Below are positions 20,956-31,032 of a stretch of DNA of 64,000 bases, piece by piece. The first letter of the stretch is position 1; every line of letters begins with the position of its first letter. Source of the stretch: Leucogyrophana mollusca (lineage: Eukaryota; Basidiomycota; Agaricomycetes; Boletales); the NCBI GenBank assembly GCA_021014945.1, contig MU266473.1:1-64000 (forward strand), in the 5' to 3' direction. A program made the translations under genes and the position numbers. The notes beneath the pieces were generated by a model, which did not search any database, was not told the DNA's origin, and worked only from the letters and a program-made list of their open reading frames with translations.

Positions 20956-23870
20956 ATGTAAAAGCGATAATATACGTTGCCTGTTGTGCCAATATGATGA
21001 TCCTACCAGTGCTCGCTCTCTGGCCAGGACGCCAACAACCCCGCCAGCGGGCCTATCGCTGGACTATCTGGCTCAAGTCTATCGTGTACCCACTGAATAA
21101 GATCCCTCGGAGTATTGTTGACTTTGGTCTCCCGACGTTTGTAGGTGAATGCTGTGATGGTGGGCAATGCTTGTTCGTGTTCTCGAATCTTATGCACCGG
21201 TAAGTGAGACAAGTTAAACCAAGCACCGACGTGATGTGTCGAATGCAAATCCGCGTCAAAAGCATCAAGGAACCTGTGTTCGGTACTGCGTGCTTCAAGG
21301 GTTTCTACGATCGCAATGAGATACACCGGCAGAATCTCTCTTGTACCAATCGTGTGTTTGGCAATGTCAAGGCATCTGTCGAAATGCCCGGCATTACGAA
21401 GATGGCCGTCATAGACACCGTCGGAGTTCTGAACAAGGGTGTATATAATTTGAAGGTAGCAGAGATCCCGCTCTCCGTAAACGAACCTGTCAGGAGAATT
21501 CCTATTGGTGGTATTATCTGGAGGATGTAGGTTGGTCATAACGGCGGAATGAAGGGCCACGATGAAGCCAGGTAATATGGATCGTATGGCGTCTTTCGGG
21601 AACCCTGGCGCACTTGTGACCTCCCAAGCTGCGCGCAAAGCAGCATGGCGAACTTGGGTGGGCTGGTCTGGCCCCATCGCGTGAATGATAGCGCCAACAA
21701 ATACAGGGGAATCCGCCCATTGGTGTATGTCACGGGCCTGAGAGAGCATGGTGAATGTATCGGCGACCGCAATGGGATCGCACGCGCCATAGTGTTCGTT
21801 GAGGAAGCGAATCGCCCAGTCAGGGCCATCTATGACTGGCCTACCGCGATGACCGCCATAGGACGGGCGCCATCTTGTCCATCGGTTGTTGAAGTTGTCA
21901 TAACCACAGCATGCCACACTGACACTGAGGTGGAGAGCCGCTCGCGCTGTTCTCCACATTGCCCGCCACTCCTTGCTGGACTCGACGTCGCCGGGCTGAC
22001 TCGGCTCGGTAGTGGACCATATCATTCCCACCCACACCAGGCAAGTGTGCAAACCCCAATCCCTCACCTTACAGCCACACTCTTTCGATCCACATGCACC
22101 AAAATCCGGCTTTATCCCCGCATCGAAGCAAAGAGACAGCGGCTGAAGAAGCCTCATCACGTGAGATTCGACGTTCATGTGTGCTTCAGTGATTCGGTGT
22201 GCTGTTGGTAGAACCTGCAGGTTTCGTCGAAGTAGCATCCCAGCCACAGAACTGTAAGCAGGGAACTAGTTTAATCACCCAGTCTAATGATTAACCTGCA
22301 AACTAACCCTTTATCGATCTTCACCAGCTCTTTCCTATCTACATTTATCCCCATTACAATAGCGACGGACAGCAAGCAGTCAGCGATAATCTTCTGGGGC
22401 GGGAAAGGGCGTGTAACCAGCTCTATAGTCACTTCGACAGCCCTTTGTCTCATCGAGGTATCCCCAGTTAGATCGGAGAGCAGGTGTGGTAGGAGATGCA
22501 GTACCCATGTGCGACAGGCGTCCGGAACTCGGGGGAATTGATTATGTTGCCAACCGAATAGAAGGAAACCTATGTCGCAGACAAGCGCTGTGCTCTGGTC
22601 GGAGCAGTCGCGCTTAAGGCAAGCAAAGAAGCAAGCTAGACGAAAATCTCGACGAGAATTCCAGAATCCACGATTCGATTTGGATTCGAGGTATAACCTA
22701 CTGCAGCACAGATGCACCAGTGCTTTACCAAAAGCAAGCGCGCGTTCTTGCCCCAAAGACGCAAGCCGCCATTCCTCGGCGGTGTTCGTAACGGATACGA
22801 AGCACCCTATGAAGGCATCGTACAGCTGCAGATATGCAGGCGAAATATCGACTTCAGCTGGCCATTCGACGTCGGGTACCATCCTGGCTGCTGTCGCAAT
22901 GACCTCCGGGTCAGTGGATGTCTCGATAAGCCATACTATTGCTGGAGCTTCGAGTTTATCAGCGGAAGGGAAATGGATATCCAGTTTCAACGGGGTCTGT
23001 GGAAGAGGCACTGATGTTGCCGAGGATTCTGGGTCCGTTAAACCGGAATCGGCTGGTGCCCCACGGTGTGTTACCGCCCTCCAGAAGATCCTGACCTGAG
23101 GAACGGTTTGATGGGCAAGAAAGCGTCGAAAACATCGAAAACATTCATACACAAGGAGGGCCGGTAGCAAGGCGACGGCAGCTGCAACCTCTCCCTTTCC
23201 CCAGGCGCCCTCCGCGTCCTCGTCGAAGTAATAATAGTGTAGAGGTCTCCTGAATGCTTCTCGAAACATTATGAATATGGTTGACGCAGGGGTTCGGAAG
23301 GGGCAATCGTGCGAGATCAACGACGCGACTGTGATGGAAATGTAGAACAGGATGCCGAGTGTCGTGGTTCCGATCACAACAGCGCCAATAGTCGATTGCT
23401 GAGTCCACACAAACGCGGAAAGGGCAACACCAAACAAAAGGAGCGAAATCTGCAACAAAACGGGAAGCACTTCTAGCACAGCATGGAAATGCCATGCTTC
23501 GAGCCCGTTGAGCTTCTGCTGTCGGCGTATGGCCCGCTCCTCAGCTCCCCCGGTTCCGCGGCGGCGGTAATGCCCCAACCACTGTTTGCCTAGCACAGCA
23601 CCCAACGCAGCGAGAAGGCTCGCACCAAGACTCGCGTATATGAGGGACTGTATCCAGATCACGGTCGAACATGGACCATTCCAGGCGGGAGGATCGAGGT
23701 TCTGGCCAGCGAAAGCGGTGGAGTTGACCGTATGGATCAACTGCATTAGAAGGACGTTTGTGGTAGCAGTCGGATCGGCACTGAGGCTTGACTGCATAGA
23801 AGTGATGAAGGTGGTGCTGACGGCGGAAAAGAGACCAGACTTAAATCGGGTTTAAGTTCCAGTCTCGGGG
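20956..23870 (-). repeat. Arm 2 of the ~2.9 kb inverted duplication
   Basis: This matches 300-3227 on the opposite strand, including coding sequence, the 44-nt intron and the first tens of bases after the stop. The match ends within intron 2 of the DUF6535 gene, so exons 1-2 are unique to this arm. Confidence 0.85.
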
Positions 23871-24230
23871 AGTCACTGGTAAAACGCTCACGAAAATCAG
23901 GACGATGTCCATGTCGTCCTTGTACTTCTCAAGGAATTCCGAGTCATAATCTTCTGCCTCGCGTTTGTACGTCGCCCAGAAACGGGACTTCGTATCGTTC
24001 CCGCTCTGCTGGGCAATCGAGGATCCCTTGAGGGTTTGGAGTATTTGTTCCAGGAGCTGGTGCGACCTGGACGACAATATGAGTGCAAGGAGAGAAGATG
24101 CGCTTTTCTCTTACTGAGTGTCCGTCCCGATTCCTGACTGTCCACTTTCCGCATGTTGGCGGTTGCTAGAGTCCGAAGCTTGGTGGCCTGTTTGAGCTGG
24201 GGGGCCAGCATCTTCCGTGATGACTGCCAT
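21003..24230 (-). CDS. DUF6535 domain membrane protein, complete copy
   Basis: The four exons are 24230-24115, 24066-23892, 23839-22296 and 22251-21003 (introns 48, 52 and 44 nt), summing to 3084 nt (1027 aa) in phase. The start MAVITEDAGPPAQTGHQASD is a polar leader. DUF6535 begins at about residue 55 with FWATYKREAEDYDSEF and DDMDIVLIF, continues across the exon 2/3 join as SGLFSAVSTTFI, and includes several membrane helices (IQSLIYASLGASLLAALGAVL, VLPVLLQISLLLFGVALSAF, TIGAVVIGTTTLGILFYISI). The C-terminal half is soluble and HEAT/ARM-like in feel, with repeats of short helices (QVRHAALRAAWEV). The family is widespread and multi-copy in Agaricomycetes and has no known function. Its truncated paralogue sits in inverted orientation 18 kb away. 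Confidence 0.9.
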
Positions 24231-24880
24231 GGGTGAGAAACTGGGGCCCTGCCATCGACATGCAGGCAATATATATTGTACACGCGCTGAGCGCCAGCGC
24301 TATTAGGAACATCAGAAGGGGCCTTTGGATGCGCGCCTATCAGGGCGAGCCGTAGAAACGAACATGGCACATGGATGGCCAGTGGGAACCAGCGATGGAA
24401 TGATACCATACCAGGGAGTCCATAGTAAGCATACTGGTAGCTGGCAGCGAACTCTGACCAGGTTCACCTACTTATTCACTGTTATTTGAGAATGTCCGAG
24501 TCACCGCGCGCATGCTTCCTTTGCGAAATTTTACTAGCCACACCTTCAGTTTCCAAGAGGCTCCTGAGCTGCTGTGAAGAGGACCTACTAATTTATTAAT
24601 AAATACGGCTCGTCCCTGGCTGCAAAGGATCTACGGGTCTACGACTAGCTGAGACGATATTCTTCGTCGCATGGATCGTCTGCTACCACACCCAACGCAT
24701 AAAATGTGAACGGGCACGAACTTGGGTACTGATTACGTGAGTGCTCAAACGCTCAGGACAACGAAGGGCTAAACGCCATCGCAGGAAATGAAAGCGCGTT
24801 CGGCTCGATTACTACGGGGTTGAATTCGAGCACTGCGGACTGTACAGTTCGACTACCGCAGGTTGTACAGTAGTACAAAT
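24231..24880. other. Intergenic, 650 bp
   Basis: This is the promoter side of the DUF6535 gene and the 3' flank of the Swp1-like gene. No gene or repeat recognised beyond a short AT-rich patch near 24590-24605. Confidence 0.5.
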
Positions 24881-25890
24881 CTACTTGCGCCCGGCTCTCC
24901 ACTTGCCAGTCGTCGATAACGCGTGCTTGCCTGCAAATACCGTCGGAAGCGCGAGAACTGCACCATAAAGCAAGACCTGCCCGAGCTTAAGGTCGACCCA
25001 GTACCAGAAGAGCAGGGCCTCGAAGGCGCCGAGGAGGGCGGTAAACGGAACGATGCTCGGTGCAAAGAGGTGCGGGACGCTGATGCCCACTTTGCCCCAC
25101 TGTGCGGAAATGGGAAAACGACGGGTTCAGGAAACGAGAATGAAGGCTAGCAGAAAGAAAAGAGGACTCACGAGGCCGAGCAACACGGCCCATGGCGCGA
25201 GGACAGCACCTGCGAACAAGGCTGAGACGGCTTTCGGGGGGAGCGATTGCGCGGGACGGAAAGTGTGCTGGATGGCGGGGCGCGGACTGAACATAGCTGC
25301 GTCTGCGTGCGTGGGGGCAGGTTGAGAGGCGGGGATGTAGAGGTCGAAGAGGTCGTATTTGGCGGGGTCGTGAACAAATGAGCCAAGGATGAGGGAGACC
25401 TCGAGGGGGGCGGAGGAGGTTGGGGGGATAGACGCGGGGGGACGGGCCATGTTCTGTAGCAAGGCAGGGTTAGTGCGACCCGTGCATGAGTGGTCTCGTC
25501 AGGAGGACATACGAGTTCGAATTTTGCTTTCCCGCCGGGGGTCACGCGGACGGGCTGAATACCTTCCTCACCCGACACCGCGTCGTAGAAACGGAGGAAG
25601 GTCTGGTGGGGCTGGACACCTTTCCCATCTTCGCCGTCCGTTGTTATTTGGAAAGTGAGTTTGAGGGTATCGGTGGGCGAGAGTGTCAATGGCTCTGGCT
25701 TTTTGGTAAGGGAAAGCCTCGTGGGGGGTCAGTACTGCGCTGGAGATTGAAACTGAAGTTTGGGGACGTACGTGTCTGAACGAAGCTGTTTTGCGTCGGC
25801 GGCGCTGATTGTGAAACGAGGAGACTGGACGGACAAGGTCGCTGCATGAGCTGACGCTGCAAGCAGCAGCCAGGATAATAGGAATATCAT
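24881..25890 (-). CDS. SWP1: Oligosaccharyltransferase subunit Swp1 / ribophorin II
   Basis: The four exons 25890-25772, 25717-25513, 25453-25172 and 25099-24881 sum to 825 nt (274 aa) in phase. Yeast Swp1 has a similar size, while animal ribophorin II is about twice as long. The subunit is part of the ER oligosaccharyltransferase that N-glycosylates nascent proteins. A signal peptide opens the protein (MIFLLSWLLLAASAHAA), followed by a lumenal beta-rich part (LTLSPTDTLKLTFQI, PHQTFLRFYDA). The conserved ribophorin II C-terminal domain begins with FRPAQSLPPKAVSALFAGAV and has three membrane helices with the expected Trp-rich spacing (VLAPWAVLLGL, AFEALLFWYWVDLKLGQVL, LYGAVLALPTVFAGKHAL). It ends in a short basic tail suited to ER retention. 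Confidence 0.9.
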
Positions 25891-26978
25891 CGTTGTCACG
25901 GTCGAGTCTTGCTCTGAACACTGAACGTGGTTGTTGTGGCTGGAAATGGTCGACGTGGCGGCGTGTGCTAAAAGTAGATACTTGCGCTTTGCAGTGATCT
26001 GTGGCGTCAAATCCTTCCTTTCCTCCCTTGATCAACATCCAAATTGCACACTGAACGAATCATCAAGTGGCAGGAAGAAATCGAGAGGCTGATGAATGCC
26101 AGTACAGCATGCATCGGAACCTCGATTTCTTCACCCCATTCCATTTCCTTACTTGCCAGTTGCCATGTCGCATGAGGTTCGTGGAGGCTCTACTCGAAAG
26201 TCTGCTAGAAACCTAGGCGTTTCCCTCGTGCCACACCCACGACTCGCCGTAATGGCCGCTCGCACAATGCAATGGTCCTGCCATGGCTGAGTGTCGCTTA
26301 CAATATACACTGTGATCGGGCTCATAGTCTACCTTCCGCGGGTTTCCGTCACTTTGGTAGATAGGTGAGTGGCTCATGTCGATTGTGGCCCTGAGCATTT
26401 TAGTGTTTTATCTGCGTGTGGTCTGGCCAATTTGACTACACATCCAGGGGCCGCTATGTATGCTGTCCTCATCACGACCGAAGTGCACCGCAAACGAGCT
26501 TGGACACAGATCACCCGGGAATTCGGGGGTCGCTGAGGTCAATCATCGAGCTGAGACATGACTCCATCTTGCGGTGATCTCTGAGAGGTTATGCAGGTCA
26601 CGTCCGTTCATGTTATGGCCCTTCAGTGTGAATTAAGAGTTGTACGTGTATGGGATATGTCCAGGCGCGCCGTATGGTGTTCTGCTGTACTCTCAGGACG
26701 AGGAGCTTCTACCCCAGTAAGCCAGTAAGGCTATTATTTCAAGATGTGTCATCTTGCAACCGGGAATGCACTGACGTGATCCTCCCCAAGCTCACTAAGC
26801 AACCACATGAAATGGACACATCGTACACTTGAAGCAAGGTCGAGTCTCAAACAAGATCGGAACATTCTGCATAGTTCATTCACAACGCCTCCAATTAATC
26901 AGAAAACAATACACTCTGCTCTCGGGGGTGGGGGAACAGGGGCTGGAGGGAGCAAAAAGGAGGAATAATGCAAAAGAG
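25891..26978. other. 1.1 kb intergenic, no supported gene
   Basis: This lies between the start of the Swp1-like gene and the 3' end of tRNA-Cys. Short open frames on both strands lack domains or splice support. Just downstream of the tRNA (about 26955-26970) the strand complementary to the plus sequence contains a T-rich patch that could end Pol III transcription. Confidence 0.45.
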
Positions 26979-27079
26979 AGTCCCTACCGTGGTTCGAACA
27001 CGGGACCACACGATATCATCGCATAAGCATTGAGCTTAAGTAATTGCAATCGTGTGCTCTACCACTGAGCTATAGTGAC
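26979..27079 (-). tRNA. tRNA-Cys (anticodon GCA) with a 29-nt intron
   Basis: Read on the minus strand, the cloverleaf is complete. It has a 7-bp acceptor stem (GTCACTA with TAGGGAC, one A/G mismatch at the fourth pair), D-stem GCTC/GAGC with loop AGTGGTA, anticodon stem CACGA/TCGTG with loop TTGCAAA after splicing, a 5-nt variable loop, and a T-stem CCGTG/CACGG with loop TTCGAAC. The intron lies at the canonical site one base after the anticodon (27043-27015). The exon part is 72 nt including a discriminator U, the identity base of cysteine tRNAs. A and B boxes are intact. The acceptor mismatch is the only blemish. Confidence 0.88.
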
Positions 27080-27433
27080 TCGATATCTCTCGGTGGAGAC
27101 GTTCCTATATGTGCTGTACCCGACCGCCCTCCAAAAGTAAACACTCAAGTTAGTGCTGCCTCACTGGCCACAGTAAATTCTACAAAAAGAAAAAGGAGAA
27201 AAAAAAAAGCATCACAGACCTCCGTATTATGCTCTAAATCCCTGGATGCTATTTCAGACTATGTAGTAAAGCGTTATCTTCTCGTACAAAGGACGACTAC
27301 ACTTTCAACTGCCAAGTGGCTGGGGCGATGTGTTATTACCTAAGGCCACGGACTTCTAAAACGCGTTTGGCCTCTCAGAGCAGCAGTGAATAGTGAACGC
27401 GTCACCCGTGTATCGACCTTCCTTCTGCCCACC
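27080..27433. other. Intergenic, tRNA upstream and Rpn3 promoter
   Basis: 354 bp with an A-rich tract near 27185-27215. It contains the upstream side of the tRNA gene and the promoter of the Rpn3 gene. No further gene seen. Confidence 0.5.
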
Positions 27434-29230
27434 ATGCCCGACGTAGAAATGAAGCCAGCAGCGGAAAAGAAGGCAGAAGAGAAGAAAGATGACAAGAAGG
27501 ACGAAAAGAAAGAGGAGGCAAAACCCGCTCCGCCACCCCCACCAGCAGCAGAGATCAAGTCCAATATCGCACTCATAGAAAGAGCGGTCACCGACCTCGA
27601 ACCCCGCTTTACTCACCGCGTCCTTCGCACTCTGACTGCGCTGCGGAAGCGCATAGACGGAAAAGTCCTCCGGGATGCCATTGAGGAGAACTACCCCACA
27701 GGTCGGCAATTGGGTTCATGATCGTAGTATCGCTGGCTGAACTTGTGTTCAAGATTCATCCGTCAAGGCTACGCTACTTTCGTGGCTGCCTCCTGCCTCT
27801 GCGATAGATCACTCGATGGACGTGGATGCGGCCGCCACTGGTGGCTCCGCCCCTGCACCTCCCCCAACTGTTGACCCGGTTCCAGAGGCAGAAGTATACC
27901 TCCGCCTGCTCATCCTTCACTATCTTCACACGTCAAAGGAAACTTATGCCAAGTCTATCAAATTATCGCACGAGACCGTCGAGAAAATGCAGGCTATGAA
28001 CCGTCGGAGCATGGATCCCATCGCCGCCAAAGTGTGGTTTGCTGTCGAGAGATCATACGAACTCGGTGGGGAACTCGCGGACGCAAGACCGTACGTATTT
28101 GTCATCTGGAGACCAGCTGGCGCCGCCTTATGCACACCTATCTAGGATTTTCCTTGCCGCCCAACGCACCGCTTCCTTGCGCCATGACGATGATACCCAA
28201 GCGTCCCTGATCAACCGCCTCCTGCGCAGTTACCTCCACTATAGCCTCTACGATCAAGCAGACAAACTTGTTTCCAAAACTACCTTCCCAGCATCGGCGG
28301 GAAACCCGCAGTTTGCCCGTTACCACTACTTCCTCGGCCGTGTCAAAGCTGTACAACTCAATTACACCGCGGCGCACACCAACCTCCAACAAGCAATCAG
28401 ACGTGCACCGCAGGCGAAGACTGCTCCCGGGTTCTATCAGGCCGTACACAAGCTTTTCGTAATCGTAGAGCTACTAATGGGCGACATCCCTGATAGGAGC
28501 ACATTCAGACATCCTGTGCTCGAGAAGGCACTGAGTGCCTATTTCGACATCGTCAAGGGCAAGTGCTTTTCCCGCACTAGCTCCCAGGCTCGTACGTGTA
28601 CTTACGCTTGCGTCTCCGACAGCTGTGCGCACCGGGTCGCTTTCAGAGTTCCAATCCACCCTGAACAAGCACGCGGCGCAGTTCGAAGCGGACAAGACTT
28701 ACACCCTGATCGTCCGCCTCCGCCAAAACGTGATCAAGACTGGGATCCGCCGGCTCTCCCTCTCCTATTCGCGCATCTCGCTGCGCGATATCTGCATGAA
28801 GCTGCACCTGGACTCGGAGGAGGACGCGGAGTACATCGTCGGCAAGGCCATCCGCGACGGCGTCATCGAGGGCCGCATCGTGCACGAGAAGGGTTGGATG
28901 GAGTGTGGGAGCCAGAAGAACGGGTATGGGCCCGAGGTCAGCGAGGTGTTCTCGCGGCGGATTGGCTTCTGTATGGACTTGCATAATCAGAGCGTCAAGG
29001 TCAGCGCTTGGTTCTTATCATGATTCTTGTCTTTTATGCCCCCCTTTGATGATGGTGCTGACGGTGGTAAACCTCTCTTTCAGGCGATGCGGTACCCGCT
29101 GAACGCACACAGGAAGGAGCTGGCTGCTGCTGAGATTGCCCGTGAGCGCGAGAAGGAGCTCGCGAAAGAGATACAGGAGGGTGACTTGGATGACGACGAT
29201 GGCCCAGGAGGGCTTGGGGAGGGGTTCTAG
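27434..29230 (+). CDS. RPN3: 26S proteasome lid subunit Rpn3 (PSMD3)
   Basis: The five exons 27434-27701, 27754-28090, 28146-28558, 28623-28999 and 29084-29230 sum to 1542 nt (513 aa) in phase. Rpn3 is a PCI-domain scaffold subunit of the 19S regulatory particle lid. The N-terminus is a KEKE-type charged tract ([17 protein letters not shown]). The family signature follows ([30 protein letters not shown]), then helical repeats ([38 protein letters not shown]) and the C-terminal PCI/winged-helix part ([33 protein letters not shown]), ending in an acidic tail. Intron 3 (28559-28622) starts with GC, not GT, in the consensus context AG|GCAAGT; only this junction gives KAVRTGSL, which is conserved in the family. 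Confidence 0.95.
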
Positions 29231-29436
29231 TTACTCACAAGCGTACATAATTGCAACCCGCTGCTCTGTGGAAGCCGATCTGGCGAGTTGTGCGGAAGAA
29301 ATTGTCAGGTCACCGGCGGTCATGAAAACTTGAGTGTCCGAAATTGGCAACTTGAGTCCCTCGACCCAAACACTTCCGATGATCGAGTTTAAGTTTCCCT
29401 CCACCACAACTCAAGCATATCAGAACTAGGGTTTCG

Positions 29437-30309
29437 ATGTCTTTGTTGAAGCGCCTGTGGCAGCGTGTGGCTCGACCGGTATGCATACACGACCAGCGCT
29501 CTTACCCTCGATCCTGGACTGACCATCAATCACAGACCTATTTTGTGGGTAGGGATCTGGAGGGTAGGTTGACGCGCTCAATCTCTTCGTTCTTTCGTAT
29601 GGTTTAACATGCGCCAATTATAGGAAACAAATATTTCGAGTTTCCAGGAACCTCAAATGGTGGGGCGCTTCTGTAGCTGTCCGTCTGATATTACTAGGCG
29701 CTGATCCGTGACCGGCAGACTTCGGGCGTACGAAACGCACCGTCAAATACAGGCGAAACGAGGATATGTGGGCGTATGTCGCGAATGGGAAGAGGCTACC
29801 AGGTACACCCATACATCGCTCACGGTGCGATGCATCCTGCTGTCCATTTCTGACCTGGTGTCTTTCTGTCCGCAGTCCAGTGGTCAGCGTGGCTGACACA
29901 CACCAGACCTAACGTGCCGACCATTCAGGTGTGTTTCATGGCATGTTGCATGTACGATGTGATCTGACGTGTTGCTGTGCCCCGTGCTTGAGAGCAGGAG
30001 CTCCAGGCGGACGTTGCGCGTCAGCAGCGTGTCCGGATGAACGCGGCAATACTAGAAGCGAGGGACCAGGAGGAGCGCGCGAGGGTTGCTCGCATTGATG
30101 CTGCTCCGATATCACCCTCGCACTCTTCAGAATCGTATATCGAGAGCACGGAGGTTCGATCGCACCCGTCGCTCGCCCCGGAGGCTACTAGCATACCGCC
30201 TCCACGGGAGCCCACTTCAAAGGCGCCTGACCCTTGGTCTAAGAACCGCACAGCATCTGATGAGCCGGAGGCATGGGCTCCGCGTGCCCGTCGTAGGGAC
30301 GATCAATGA
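29437..30309 (+). CDS. Complex I assembly factor NDUFAF2 / B17.2-like
   Basis: The six exons 29437-29478, 29536-29563, 29624-29659, 29719-29802, 29876-29928 and 29998-30309 sum to 555 nt (184 aa) in phase. The first four are only 28-84 nt long, so the gene is easily missed. The protein opens with a basic amphipathic start (MSLLKRLWQRVARP), then the NDUFA12/NDUFAF2 signature YFVGRDLEGNKYFEFPG, the segment RTKRTVKYRRNEDMWAYV, and the hallmark LPVQWSAWLTHTRPNVPT. A polar, acidic and proline-rich C-terminal extension follows. The family assists late assembly of mitochondrial NADH:ubiquinone oxidoreductase. It lies in tandem 207 bp downstream of Rpn3. The tail beyond residue 95 shows no domain. 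Confidence 0.9.
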
Positions 30310-31032
30310 TATGCGGTTGGACTTTGTTATTCCATCTATTTATCAGCGGCTTTCGAAATCTGAGCTCTGCGTGCAGGTTTCTGCATCTTTCCTGGATCTG
30401 CAGACCACGAGGGATATAGCGGCATGATCTAATTCCGACGACAGTGGCGGAATTTCCTCAACGACCTCGACCTTGCAATTATGCAACTGCTCAGTGAGGG
30501 TTGGCAGTGGGTCCTCCGAGCCCCCTCGGTTTCAAGCCAGCTGGGCCTTGTCAGGCTAATGCACGTACCACGTTCAAGCAATTCTTTGCACCGCACATCC
30601 TTACAAATAATTGCACGGCTTGAACATTGACATGAATCTGAGAAGAACGTCTGCTTTCCTTCATCAAGTTATGTATATAAAATTATAAATAAATAATCTA
30701 GATAGACAGTTAGCCAAGATCGGGTCAGAAGTCTTTCCTCCCCGGCGCCCGCTCTCACGCGAGCGCTTGTGATCAGCAGATAGCGTCAGCAGCCATCTCA
30801 GCCTATCTATGTACTGAGTTCCACAGCATCATGGTCTCATTGTCCTCGGGACTTCAAGCCTTATAATTATTCCAAATGCCCACGACGGGCGCCAAAATAA
30901 TGGATCAGGCCTGGCGTCACTGTACTATGTTTGGCCGGGGACCTGTCTCCTTGTCGAAATTTTTTGCTGGACAGCAGGAAAATTTGTGAGCCATACGACG
31001 AGGAAGGACCACAGGAATCCGAGCTCGAACCC
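30310..31032. other. Intergenic, 723 bp
   Basis: This is the 3' flank of NDUFAF2 and upstream of the first WW-like membrane protein gene. An AT-rich block (30668-30705) resembles promoter or UTR sequence. The frame that includes the next gene is open back to about 30931, but the first ATG in it is at 31033. Confidence 0.45.

Noticed and set aside
24600..24860. A second MITE near the Swp1-like gene
   Set aside because: Only short CTGTAC-type palindromes were found; no paired ends or target duplication.
26940..27060. tRNA-Ser, because of the long insert after the anticodon
   Set aside because: The insert sits at the intron position one base after GCA, the variable loop is only 5 nt and the discriminator is U; it is tRNA-Cys with an intron.
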